Of a stretch of 64,000 bases of DNA, positions 1 to 12,994 are shown piece after piece; position 1 is the stretch's first letter, and every line of letters starts with the position of its first letter. Source of the DNA: Rostratula benghalensis (taxonomy: Eukaryota > Chordata > Aves > Charadriiformes > Rostratulidae). The DNA is taken from positions 842,786 to 906,785 of the forward strand of contig VXAI01000179.1 in the NCBI GenBank assembly GCA_013399305.1, given 5' to 3'. The notes beneath the pieces were generated by a model. The model was not told where the DNA came from and searched no databases. It saw nothing but the letters and a program-made list of their open reading frames with translations. The position numbers were made by a program, and so were the translations under genes.

Positions 1-2514
1 GGAAATGTCCCAAGAACAGCTTCAAGTGCTAGAAATTGTTACCATTAGTTCACCTTACTAGGAAGATAAAAAGAAATTGTTAGACGTATCTGAATAAAGA
101 AATATAGTTTATGGAGGTGACAGAAACACAGCTAGCAGCAGCAACATCTTATTTGAAGTTTTTAACTATTTTGGTATTTCTCTTTTAAATTACTCCCAGT
201 TCTTTTTACAGTGCCAGGAGCCAGAGTGAGGTCTCCTTTCTTTCTTTCATCCTGTCTGCTTCCTTTGGACACTTCCCATCCCTGCTAAAACCATTCCGTA
301 ATGTTCAGTGGTGCGGTAGATCTCCAACAGGAAACAGCCGGTATTGACAGCTGGCAGACACAGGGCAAGATGGGGCCCGGGTCCTAGCACTGAAGCTCCT
401 GTGACCCTGCATGTTCTCTGGCTTCAGGTTATTACATGGTGAACTCCACCTAAAAACAGTAGCATGGTCATCAGGGGAGGCAGCATTCCTACTGTGAAAC
501 AATGCTGACCTCTGACAGGTGGTATGAACCATGTGATAAAAAAAAAAGGAGAATGATAGGATCTAATTTCTAGCCAAGGTTCTCTATCACAACTGTAGAT
601 GGTTGGTGACAAGCTTTATCAGTGCACTCTGCAGACACTGTGTTCATAATTTGTTATACAGCAGGAAGCAATCATTACAATTTTGGGGGTGGGGTGGGTG
701 GGGCATATGGAGACTAATTTGTAGCTGGAGCCATTGCCAGCTCAACAACAACAGCTCCAGCTCCTTCTTGAATTTTAGTTTTCCCATTAAAAAAAAATAA
801 ATAAAATCTCATGTTGTCAACCACTCTTGCCCCAAGGAAGAAGACCTAATGGGGGAAAGCCAGCCCTTTCTACTGCAGGCTGAGAGGACAAGAAAAACCC
901 TAAATTCTCAGGGAGAAAATTCTTCATCCCCAGACTTCTGGCTCTGGAGTGTCCCTTCACCAGCCTTTTTCCTGTTAAATAGGAGAAATAATGGAGCAAT
1001 CCTGAAATGGACACTCTTGTTTTGAATGAAGAGATGGGTACGGCAGGCAAAGGTGTATTTCCTGGATCTCCAACACAGTAAAAAGTGCTATTGGGAAAAC
1101 AGGGGAAAACCTAAGGATATATGGCTTTGGAGGGAGAAAAGGGCTGTGTGAAATGAAGAGATATGAATAGGTGATGACACAACTGATGAGACTAGAAGTG
1201 GTAGGAGAGCTTTAGGAACAGAGCACTGAATCATCTTATCCTATGCATTTGCGGGAGCTGGGACTCTAGGGTCACCCTCTAGGCGATCAGGTGCTCTGGG
1301 GCTGAAAAGAGTCAGGAAGAATTCCAAAGCTTAAAGGCAGATCAAACAATTCAATACAGTCTTTTTTAGATAAATCAGATGAAATATACTCATACTTTGG
1401 GAATTAATTTGACAGTTTTGCAAATTGAGCTTGTGATTTTTGATCCTCTGGAATTGTCAACACTGTATGCAGAGCATAACCACAAATGCAACACAGCTTT
1501 TTGTATGGGTGCAAGGAAGAACGATAAAGTGTCTCCTGAAGCATTTACAACACTTATAAAATGATTTTGTTTTCCTCTCCCGGAAACCAAGTTCATGAAG
1601 AGGGATGGTCCATCAACAATCATTCACAGGGAAAGCCCACAGGAAGATTGAGCAGTAAAGTTAAGAGGTTTTCAGTTCTTGCCAATCAGATAAAAATTTA
1701 CGTGTCCCATTTATTTTGCTTCTTCTATTATCTTTTTAGACTGGGCTGTATAGTTCCACTGCCCAGCTCTAAGATAAAGACACATCCACACGGTTTTTAT
1801 GTGCTACCTACCATCATGCACTAATGTCCTCCCACACTGTGTGGTTCTCCTACACATGGGTTGGCCATTCTCCTGTCTACACTGCACACAGGGATGTAGG
1901 TTGGTACTTCCTTCTGAGCTAGGATCAAAGCAGACAGTTCTTGAAAGGAACCTTTGTAGAAAGGCAAAAAGTACCTTCATTTTTGTTCCATTCTCCATGC
2001 TGTCAATCATCTGGTGACTGCTGCACTATAGTCTATTCAATCAGAAAAATCACTTTTGTTAGAATAGAATTAAGTAAATGATTTTATAATGTTGTAATTA
2101 AAGGTGCATTACTCTTCTGTATTTCAAATGCTGCCCAAGTACTAGAACTTTTTGCATTGCTTTTATTTTGTCTTTAGCCTTTATAGTCCTGACTCTTTCA
2201 CTTTGGTCCTGCTGTCTGTCATTCGTCCATCCTCGTAAGTCAATCAAGCTACAGACACTATCATAAGGAACACTTTTTATTTGAGAATGGGTGAAGCAAA
2301 GGGCAAGCATGAACTAACATGACCTATCAGATTCCTATGAGGATCAAAATGTAATAATTTTAGTTGAAGCAGTGTGTATGAAGACCTTATCATTGTAACC
2401 AGGCTTAGTCCCAAATGTGTGGTCACTGTAGGGCAAGTGTGCCAACTCCACGCCAGAATGGTATCTAATGGTTTGTGCTTTAGTGCCTTGTTTCCATTGT
2501 TTTTCATTTGATAG
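1..2514. other. No gene recognised
   Basis: Unique-looking sequence. A patch at about 296-380 has four CpGs opposite a 75-codon minus frame, and there is an A-rich spot near 788. No repeat family or exon with convincing splice sites was seen. Confidence 0.6.
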
Positions 2515-2704
2515 TACCCTGTGCTGGATGGAAGGAAAAGGAGTGAGATCTGTGAAATCACTAGGTCAGGAGTATACGCGTCATCTGGTATGCAGTCTAT
2601 ATCTACAAAATTATCTTATCTTGTCAAGGTCAGTCCTCTGAGTTTTTCCACAAATACAGCCATGAAGTACTTCTCTGACACAATGTGTGGGGGTTTTCAA
2701 ACAG
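2515..2704 (+). other. Candidate exon with open frame (190 nt), plus strand
   Basis: The reading frame opens exactly at an acceptor, TTGTTTTTCATTTGATAG, where the TAG itself is an in-frame stop. It stays open for 63 codons to a consensus donor, CAG followed by GTGAGT, and meets a stop two codons into the intron-side sequence. The peptide starts YPVLDGRKRSEICEITRS and ends FSDTMCGGFQTG. It matches no family I know and has no obvious domain. A chance open frame of this length is not rare in a 64-kb window, so the call rests on the coincidence of frame and splice sites. Confidence 0.25.
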
Positions 2705-2797
2705 GTGAGTAGAACAATAAAAAAATCCCCCAAACCTTAGAGATTTACCAAATAGCCAGAAGGCACTCGGTGGTGATTTGCTCTGAGCCATTGGCTA

Positions 2798-2872
2798 ATA
2801 TCACCAAGTGACCTTTCACTAGTTGTTTGACCTCTTTGTGCCTCAGCAAGTTCATCTGGAAATAAAAGCAAG
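2798..2872 (+). mobile_element. Ancient MIR-like SINE core fragment
   Basis: The sequence TGACCTCTTTGTGCCTCAGC, then AAGTTCATCTGGAAATAAAA, follows the MIR core in sense orientation (the family's ACCTCTCTGTGCCTCAGTTTCC and CATCTGTAAAAT). An upstream CACTAGTTGTTTGACC fits the preceding TAGCTGTGTGACC block. Only the core is recognisable, and the flanks are diverged. Confidence 0.65.
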
Positions 2873-5800
2873 GCTTCACTGGAAACCAGACATTGAGTGT
2901 AAACTGTGGTTTCCTAGATAAATAAATTACAAAAGAAAGTTTTATAGAAGTCACACGGCCAGTGTCTAGCACTTTGAACAGACAATGGGTAACAAAAACC
3001 GTATGTGGGAATGCTGTGTGGCAACACTGCTGTAGTACAGATTCCCCATCCAAATTTGCAAATGATCTGAACAGTTCTTATTTCTGAGCCTTTGAAATGA
3101 CAGCAAGCCAAGACAGGATCCCCTTGGGGCAGTACTCTATCACAGCAGCATTACTACCAGTTGTGCTAAGATATTTCACAGTTAAGTAAAACTTGATAGC
3201 AGAAGTAGGGGAAAATATAGCTCTTCATACCATAAACAAGCATGAATCTAATCAGCTTTACTTTTCTTCATACAGCACTAGTTCCAAATGATAACCATTT
3301 CCTCGAATTATCCCATTGAACTCAATGGGATTTTCCTCAGTATTGTCTGATATGGCAAACTAAAGGATGGCCCCACATTGGCCAGTGACTGAGATTTTAG
3401 GCATTTTCTTCCAAATTTGGTCTTGTAAGTAATCATTTAAGTTTGGGTGAAAGTAAAGTTTTGCCCAAGTAGCTGGGGAAAGCATATCAGGAAGGCTGAC
3501 TCCTCCAGGTCCCAGCTGAGCAACTTATCTCACAGATCTGATCTACAGCCAATTCTTTTCAACTTTTATATCAGCAGACTGTCTAGAAGTCTATCATCTC
3601 CTATGAGACCTGCTTTAGCACTCAGTCTCAGATCACTTGCTACCGTAAGGGCATTCCCAATTTTGATATGCTTAGTCATGTTTCATTACTGACCAAAATT
3701 GATATTTGGAGCTGAATCCTTCAAAATAATTTGTATAAATTTTTTCAAACTCAAAAAGCTTGCGGAACCCATGAGATGAATGCTGCATTGGAGGAAACAT
3801 GCTGCATTCAGGCTATCTTGACTTCATTCCTAGTAGGAGTGTGGTATCCCATAAAACTGGCTGCCAAAATTGAGACCTATAGTGATCTAGTGGGATTGAA
3901 TATCTATGTATTCTTTTCTACCTAGGAATTTTGCACCATTTATTTCCAGGACTCTATCCTTGACCTCTACTACAAATTTCCAAAATATTAGACTCCATTC
4001 TGAGCCCAGTTGTTTCATTTTTGATTGATTGATATGATATGAAATACCAAGAGATGACCACACATCAAATCAGGGAGCCTACAACCCATATACCTGCCTG
4101 GTCAGGCACTGTCTCACAGTCACCATGAAGACACTTCAGGCAGAATAGTGACACATGTTGATAGCTCACCTGACCTCCCACTGTAGCACTATTGCTTTCA
4201 GCCCCTGTAATTCACACCAAATCCTGCCAGCCTCTTATTTCATCTTTCTCACACCAGGACTTTTCAGTGGGATGTCTCTGGAAGAATGTGACTGTCAGCT
4301 GTGATGAGCCACTTTCTCGCTGGGAACCTGATTGTTTGGCAACCGGCATTTAAATTGCTTCAGAATCGTACTGAATTGTTTCCACTCTGGTCAAAGCTAG
4401 AGAACGTTGCCAGCAGACACAGATGGGGTTGTCAAGAAAATCTGAAGTGCTGATATGGCCACGTGCAGACTATGACTCACAGTAGAGGACTATCCTCTGT
4501 AGATCAGCTGAGTCGAGGATGACAGTTCTGCCACCAAGAACGCTGTGACTTGGCTTGTACAAACATGAGTAATATTTATGTGCCCTACATGATTAAGAAT
4601 CAGACAAAAGACCTCTAGACCATTATTCTTCGAGCTCATTCAACATGTCAGTAATTCAAAGGGACTTTAACTGTTGAATCAGCTCATACAAGGGGAATGT
4701 ATAACAAAGCTCATTCTTATTTCTGCATTAAAGTAGATTTTTATATTAAACACTCAACAGAAAGAACTTTTGAGGAAAGCCCTGTCAGTTACTTACATAG
4801 GCTGAGCTCAACAAGATGCTGGAATAGCACCAGAAGTAATTATGCTCAACTTTGTCAGGAGCTTGTCAGAAGCAGATACCACAGTATAGGTAGCACCCCT
4901 TGTGGTCTGTTCCTATAATCCCAATTTGCCGTCTTCCATTTTATGCTCACCTCAATTCATTTGCTGTCTGGAGAGCAGACAGCGCAGGCAGTTCTTGCTG
5001 TGAGTGGTCCTTGCCCTGGCTGCACATGTGGCTGAGGAAAAAGCAGTTTCTTAATATACACACAGTTCTTGCCCTAATTGCTTTCAAAAGAGATGATCAC
5101 AACACAGTTTTGGAGTGTGTGTGAGAAAGTTGCGTTCCAGACTGCTGGCTATCTATTGTTTTCCTCCTTGCTGTGTGAAAAGAGCAATTCTGTATATAAA
5201 AAGCCTGTTGGGAGAAACGTGTTTTTTTTCCCCAACAGTGAGCAGATGGCCCACAGATTTTGTGCATCATTTGTAAATTATTTCAAAGTCTATTTATCTA
5301 TTCCAAAGAGATTACTGGAATCTACATCTGCATTTTCATGTAATTGTTTCCATGTCACATGAATGAGGCATAAGAGGGTTACAAAGGAAAGATGATCACC
5401 TATAACATAGCTGGCTGACATCTGCAAGAATTTGGGGAACCTATCTACTAAACTGTTCCTTACTACACCTCTTTCCTTAGTCCCTATTACTTTTTAATAA
5501 ATTTTTCAGGGCAGAGCTAGAAATCAGTGTTACTGAAAAATCTTCAAGATGACAAATCAATAACTCACAGAAATTAGGACAGCAGGGACCTGAAAATATC
5601 AACTATTCCAATCCCTGGAGGCAAAGAAAGATCAGTTCTTCCCAAACATCCCTCTGTTTACCTTGTTCTAGAAAATCTCAAAAGAAAATGTGGAAATTTA
5701 ACAAGCTATAAAAAAAAAAACAACTTTCAGAGATTCAGTCTCAGAGGCAATTCAAGACTTTTCTAGGATGTAAAAGAACATTAAACTTCCTTATTATCAC

Positions 5801-8800
5801 AACAATAATAATTGTAATGACAGTGAAAACCTGCATCTTTCTTCAGTGCAGACTAGGCTACTTATCAGTGTGTGGTGACATTTTTCAGTTTTTGAGATGA
5901 GGGAGGGAGAGACAGAATCTTTTCAGAGGTGACTTCAGAGATAAGTCCCAGAGATGACTTCAGAGATAAGTCCCAGGCAGCTGAATAAGTGGATACAGAA
6001 TAATTATGGACATCCACACAGTATCAGACTGCTTCTGGGGTGGCCTCAAATAAGCCAGTGTTGCAAGGCTGCTTTGAAGAAAATATAAGGACCAGGCTCG
6101 TATTCTGTGATTATAAGACAGATACATATGGGGATGAGCTCAACAGATTTTCTAAGGAAGGACTTGAATGAAAAGAGGATGGAGACCTGCTGCATAGACC
6201 AGGTCAAGAATGCTCTTTCAGGAAGTTACCTAACTTAAATATATTTTTCAGCCATACTGAAGTGCAAAACATAAAGATCTCAGCTCAACCAGTTTATTAA
6301 AGATCAAAACGTGACTGGATAATTAAGTACAGAATCTCACAAATGGAAAAGATATCTTGTGAAGGAGGAAGAAGGGAGGTACTCTCCACCTTGTTAATGA
6401 AGTTGTGGTGCAACTTGATAGGGGGAAGATTATGTCAGATTTGGGAGAGCTAGACAAATTAAACTTTAAAAAACAGTACTACTTAATCCTGCATGTTACA
6501 GGTTGCACTAATCAAAATGGTTGTTTAGATACACCGTAATACTTGGGAGAAACCATTTGACCAGTTTTGGAAAAACACTGGCATCTTCAATAACGCTTGA
6601 TAATTCTACTTAGTGAATTATTTCTAACCATTAGTTTTATATCAGTATGTAGAGCAAATATTTGAGGGAAGTTTTCTGAAGGGCAAAAAGAGGCAAGGAA
6701 TTTGCATAGAGACAATTTTTTATGAATGGGGACATGGATCCAGTTATCTTGGTCACACCTTTCCAGAATGATGTTTATTAAATCCAAACCTTAGATAATA
6801 TTAATATTAGTTCTGCGTATTCCGGTATTACCCAAAATCTGCTATCATCCATTACAGACAGGAATTCCTGTCTTGAGAACACAGGCATGGTTAAGAATAG
6901 ATATCATACTCTGCTTATTAAGGGATAAATAAGGTCATTGGGAGTTCTGTTGAGGATTTCACTTGAATGACAGGAAGGATACTGTGGTCTCAATATAATC
7001 CAAGACACTGGAACGACAGAGTCTCAAAAAGCTAACACAGGATACAAAAGGCTCCTCATTATTAATAAATCAGAAAAGCTGTGCAGTAAACCTGCACCAA
7101 CAAATTTTAGTATTTTCTTGGGTTTTCCTGGGCTCTGAGTTCCTTGAGTGTGAATAGCAAGGGAGGAGTCTACCACAGAGAAATTAAGAGGATGTTCTTC
7201 TTGTTGTCCTAGCAGAAGAATAGATGCTGAGTTACACAGGTTGAGATCTGTGTCTTTCAGTCCTCTGTAAAGTTTAAGGAATTGTAAAAATAATAGCTAA
7301 TATTTTCAGTATTATTTCTCTATTTCCATTAGGAGGGTGCAACTTCACTGGATCCACACATGAACAAGTACAGCATCTTTACTTCTTGGTGCCCTCAATT
7401 CTCATGTTACATCTCCTGAGGGATGAAATACTTCAATCTAAACTAACTCTCTGCACTCAATATATAAACTATCAGAGAGCAAGGCAACGAACCTTGGGTA
7501 TACATCAGCTTAGAAGAGCCAATGTTCTGTTCTGTACTTAAAGCTCTGTTAAATCTGCCTGAAACTGTGCTGTGCAATGGTAAAGTCTATTTCAACTTCA
7601 GTTTGGATATTTGGTCTTAATTTCAGTATTTCTTTTGTGTTTAAGTGTGTTCTTCAGACTAGATTTTTGTGCCCATTAAATGTCCTTGTTCTGTGTTTAT
7701 GCAAACAAAGAGCACGGATCAGGGCTAAGACAAAAAAAAAAGAGAAAATAGAAAAGAGCTGGGAGGGGTCTTACCTTGCAGAGAGAAAAACATATTATCC
7801 ACAGTGTAATAATAATAATAAATAATAAATTTATTTACCCATCTTTACATCTATGCATGTGTTTATTATTACAAGAATCACACAGTAATCATAAATATCC
7901 ATAGTGATATATGTTTACCAGGTAGCTTGCAGACACTGCATCTTTCCCTCTTGGGCATGTATTCTCCTTTGCACAGAGAGCCCCGGGTCCCTGACCAAGA
8001 CTGTTACACTCTGCTGTCATACAGATGAACCACTCCAATCTGTCACCAACTCAGAGGCCAGAGGCTCTGGAATGTCCTGAAATTGTCCAAATGGATTTTT
8101 TTAGGCTGTTTTAGTTGAAGAAGTGTTTGTGAATGTTAAGCATTCGGACCTCTAAAGCTACTGAACCATTCTATTTAAAACTTGGCTTGAACCTGAACAC
8201 TCAATGGGACATACATAAGTCAGGCTATAAGTGCAAATTTTATTGTCATAGCAGCTGTGAAGAGCATATTGTTTCATACTTACAACTAAAGAAAAGCATT
8301 TTTGACCAAATGTCCCCAAAACATTTACTTATTGATTGAGGCCAAAGCTGAACATTTAATTTTATTAAGTATTAATTTGTTAGAAATAAAAAGGAGGAAG
8401 GACTCTGCCTGAATGAGAACAGACAAGAAAATAACACTGGACAACATGTGCAGAAAAACTCCTAGAACATTGACATAGACATTATAAAGTACAACAAGAA
8501 ACTCTCTTGCACTTTCTGGACAATGTAATGGATGGTATATTGTGGTTTGTTTTTTTCCTTTCCAGCTTCAGTAGTCTTTTCTTATAGTTCTGTTGTAAGA
8601 GCCAGTGTTTCTGTGCAAAGTCCTTGGGTTTGTGTCCCTGCCTGTTTTGATACAGTACCATATGGTCAGCAACACGTGTCCACTTGACTATGAACTTATG
8701 AAACCATGGATTCAACCTGATGCTGGTCTCTCCCAAAACAATGAAGTCATTATTTTCATTGGTAGTATATATTTTCCCCTTTATTATTGCCATATTATGA

Positions 8801-10062
8801 AGCACATCTAACAACTGAGATACACAGGTCTTAAGGAAAGCATGTTCTGGGCAGGGGCAGCAGCAAAGGGGATGCCTGTGGGAACCCAGGGCGCGGCTTT
8901 GGCATGGGAGGGAAAACGATGCACTTCCACCTAGTGGTGGAAGCTACTTCAGGGAAAACGTGGTGAAATGTGATCCTCTTGGGAATCCAATTCAAGAAGG
9001 GTATAGGGTCAGGCAGAATTTTCACTATGCATTTTGAAAATCCTTATTTCAATATTTTCGAGTATCCTGTCATGGTACAAATGTTTAGGGTTTACACATG
9101 CTAATTATGCTATAATTGACATAGAATAGGAAAAAATTGGACACGGTATTTGTGCAATTTTTTTGCAATATTCCTCCCTCCCATGCTTCCCAGTGAAGTC
9201 CCAAATGCACTTTCAAAACACACATTGTGCCTACATTCTCTTCTTCAGATATTTTATACCACAATTTCCTTGACCATAAACTGTTTATGTTAGTATTACA
9301 CGACGCCAAGCCTTTCCGATAAGTCTTGCGCAGGGATCAGACATTCGTTATGAGTCCCCAGAACAGACCCAGGACACTGATAATGGTCAAATCACATCCA
9401 CAGTTATGCCTTTCAGAAAAATATTCTGGCTTGATGTTTACTCATTAATCAAGCAAAACTCCCCCTGATCAGCATCTGAACACAAAGCAGTAGATTGATT
9501 CTTTCCTCTGCAGAAAGTTCTATGTTTTAAAAGTCGTATTACAAGACCAGACAGCATCCGGTACAAGTTCTTCTTGCTGAGATTTAAAAATTCTCTTCAC
9601 CTTGGTTTTTGGACACACATGAAGAGGAAATAATGTTTAATAAATTATTGCAGTTAGCACAAGTGAATAAAAATATGAGGCTTTTTCTTGCTGCATATTT
9701 AGGTCCAGATCTTATGCCTCTAACTATAACCTGACTTTCAGTCTCACCAGTGAATTGTTCAGTATTCATACTTATTAGAACTAATGAATGCTTTTTTCAA
9801 CTCCTGTCTGGAATGAAAGCTATCAAATATTTAATGCATATATAGCTTCCTTTACACCATTAGCAGGAATGCTGGGGCCTAATCTAATTATAGAACCTGT
9901 CATTAAGAAAATTCCAAAGCATTTTTTATACTGTGTGGTGTATTGTACTCCATTTCCCCAAACTAAATGCAGACACCTTTGAGGGAACTTGTGGCTTCTT
10001 CCTTTCATTCTGCAGCAACAGGCGAAAGAAAATCCCTCCAAGAAAAAAAGAACCAAACTTAC
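2873..10062. other. No gene recognised
   Basis: Mostly unique, AT-rich sequence. It contains the tandem duplication at 5926, an ATA-rich spot at 7808-7830, and a short CpG patch at about 9303-9345 (five CpGs in roughly 45 bases) next to a 74-codon minus frame at 9085-9309. That frame has no flanking splice signals I trust. Confidence 0.6.
5926..5975. repeat. 25-bp tandem duplication, two copies
   Basis: GAGGTGACTTCAGAGATAAG plus TCCCA at 5926-5950 is followed directly by a copy at 5951-5975 that differs at one base (GAGGT to GAGAT). It looks like a fairly recent local duplication. Confidence 0.97.
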
Positions 10063-10170
10063 CTTAATCCATCAGTCTCGCTTCTGTGCTTGAATTCATC
10101 GCTTTCGTAATATGCATCAACCGTGTGTCCTCAAGGCCAACTCCCTGCCCGTTTGAGCAAGTACCATCTG
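10063..10170 (-). other. Candidate conserved alternative exon (108 or 105 nt), minus strand
   Basis: On the minus strand this segment has strong splice signals on both sides. The acceptor has a branch-point-like TACTGAT, then TTTCCTTTTTCAG at a tandem CAGCAG site, so two exon lengths are possible (108 and 105 nt, both multiples of three). The donor is AAG followed by GTAAGT. The segment and the 120 bases on its acceptor side hold about ten CpGs, unusual for this CpG-poor window, which hints at constraint. All three frames carry a stop. The longest runs 34 codons, starting DGTCSNGQGVGLEDTR and closing with TAA one base before the donor. That fits a poison exon, an alternative last coding exon or an untranslated exon. 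I do not recognise the peptide, and the gene is unknown. Confidence 0.45.
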
Positions 10171-12969
10171 CTGAAAAAGGAAATCAGTAACAGTTTGTCA
10201 CAGCCTTGACATGCACTGGTGTATATTCACCCTTGCCCGCGGTACTGTTGAATTCCTGGTGACGTAACTGCGTAATGTAGCCTCAAGTTAGATGAATAAG
10301 CGATGCCAGAATGAAAATCCATAATGAGAATGGCCATGAATGCTTTAAAGAGCTTTAAAAAAAAATAAGTATCTAGATTACTTCATCTAATCGTTTACTG
10401 CAAAGTGCACACACTTGTGCTTTCCCTGTATGCTCCCAAAGACATTTTCAGGCATTTTCTCAGCATTTTCTGGACTCTCAGCTACTGCAGCCACATGACC
10501 ATTAGTAATGGGCAATTTGACTTCTTGGATTCACCACTGAGATAAAAATACATGTGGCTGATACATAAGAAAGCAGATACTTTAGCAAATTTGTGTTACT
10601 TTAGAGGGTCGGGAACACTCACTGCAGTATAATTTATGTGGGGAAGAATGAAATTAGGCAACAAAAGTAAAAACGTTACTTGCATCCCAAGATGTTTTAG
10701 GGGCCTTTCTGTACTTTTTGGCACACTTATTATTTGGTAAAGGAAGAAACTGGTAGCCCATTAGAAGCTTAAGCACTAAGTGACACTGTTTTTCAGGCCA
10801 GGAACAAAGCAATCAATTACTAGCAAACAGCAGCAACAACAGCTGGTAGGGAACATTGTATAAGGGTAGTGCTGAATAAGCCTAGGGTAAATGAAATGTG
10901 TCTTTGATAGAAATCGTATGTCAGGCCTTCACTGATGAAACTGCAATATTTCCCATGGTTCATACTAATGAAAAACAGTCCTTGTGTCTTCCGGGAAAAG
11001 TTACTCCGTTTCAGCAAAATATTTTTGTTTTAATTTTGTTATTTCTACGGATGTTTTCTGGAAAAGAATAAAATCACTGTTAATTATCTTCAACAGTTTC
11101 CTATTTATAGCTAGGACCATTTCTTCATCATGCAGAAAGTATGTTCAATTACTGTTTAACAAAAAATACCAGAAAGTAATGATATTCATCTTCCATTTCA
11201 GGTGCCTAAAAATTACTTGTGTAATAGCTGCTTTAGTACTGACTAAAATCAATGTCCTTTTCTTGACGTACCTATGGCATTCCTTTTATTTTGATTCCCA
11301 AATACAGGGGTTGGGGTCCCACATAGCCATTTTGAAAAATTTGACTTGAGTTTATAGTTCAGCCATAACTGTCAATTTGACAAACTGCCTTAGTTCATGA
11401 CAAGTTCAAACAAACCGCAATTGTTCTTTCTCAGTTTAATCAGCAGATATATAAATAGTACAGCCTACAAATTGGGTAACATTTAGGAATCAGTCATCCC
11501 AGCCTCTTGATGCAGTCAGTGATGAGAGGGAGGGAGGAACTTCCAACTCTCCAGAGGTGCCTGGTTTTTTCCATGGAGGAAGCCTATGCCCTCTTCAGGT
11601 GTGTGATACAAATCCAGGCTGAGGGGATTATATCTCCCTTGTGCTTGGGGTCCTTCTGATTGACTTCAATATTTGGATTAAGTGGCCCATGAAGCTGGCA
11701 CAACTCACCTCCTGATCCATTTTAAAACCATTTTAGAAGTGGATTTAATTGTGCCTTTTGTGTTGCGCTCAAATAAGTAATTTGGGTACTAAAGTTTAAG
11801 GCACAATTCTACCTCACAACTTTTGATAGTAAAGCAAGCAGAGTAAATGATGGATCAAACAAAACTCTGAAATTTAGTGCCATTTTTAGAGGGGTAGGTT
11901 GGACTCTTGCCTCTCTCCCTAAAGCGCCAGAAAGATAACTCATGACACGATTCGTATTGAAAGATGTCAGGATAACACTGTAGATCAAAAAGAAAAGGAA
12001 CTGAAAGACTGTCACCTCTTGATGACCACCCCTAAGTTGGGCCACATCAATAGAATTGATTGAAAGTCCTCAAAATCCTCTACATCCAGAAGATGTTTAA
12101 CAGCCTGTATGAAATTAGCGTGGATTCTTCATCCAGCTGAAAGTAGAATGCAAATCTCGAAATGAGAGTGTCTCAAAATGTCATTAAAAAAAGCACAAGC
12201 TGCAGCTCTTTTGTTTGGGCTGAATTCTGTTCTGTTCCCACAAGAGTGATTAAAAAATGTCTTTCCCAAAAATATAGCAACAACTCACGTATCTCCAGTG
12301 ATGTTTCTAAGCATCATTAGTTGATGGGCTGCAATTCAATAAATGACAGCTCCCTTAAGAAATTCAGAGTTTGGATTATACTTAATATTAAACATTTCTA
12401 TTTTTATGCAAAGAGTCATTACATGATGTCACTTCCAGGTGAAATTAGGATGGTTTGGGTGTGTTTATCTTACGTTAAGTAATCTACATATCATAGAGTG
12501 TATGCATTTATTTTTAAGTACAGCCTTTGAGCTACACTTATATAAAGCTTCAGGAGTATTTGCAACCAGTTTAATTCATACTTCCCTCATGTTATTGACA
12601 GGAATCTCAAGTGTCATTCCAGCTTTGGAGATCAGAATGAATAAAAGCTCATTTTATTCAGAATGTACCACAGATGAATAAAAGGATGAAATACTGCCTC
12701 AAAAGAGAAAAGGAGGCATTGTGTTAGGCCTCTACCTGTAATAGCCGGAACTTGTCATGAGCACTGTTTTTATGTAAATTTAAGTACTTTTATAAAGACA
12801 AATTAGGAAAACAGTCTGTCTGCTACCATGAAAATATCTAAACAAAGGCCACCAACTCCTTGTCATCTGCTGAGTATCCCATGACTAAAAGGCAACCAGC
12901 TGGAACTTGTAATACATTTTACCGACTGCTGAGCTCCACGTTAAGAGATTTGTCATTGCTCTACTAATG

Positions 12970-12994
12970 AAAAACAAACAAACAAACAAAAAAA
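12970..12994. repeat. CAAA simple repeat
   Basis: A short run of about four CAAA units ending in seven A. Confidence 0.9.

Noticed and set aside
9085..9309. 74-codon minus frame next to a CpG patch, considered as an exon
   Set aside because: I found no adequate acceptor or donor at its ends.
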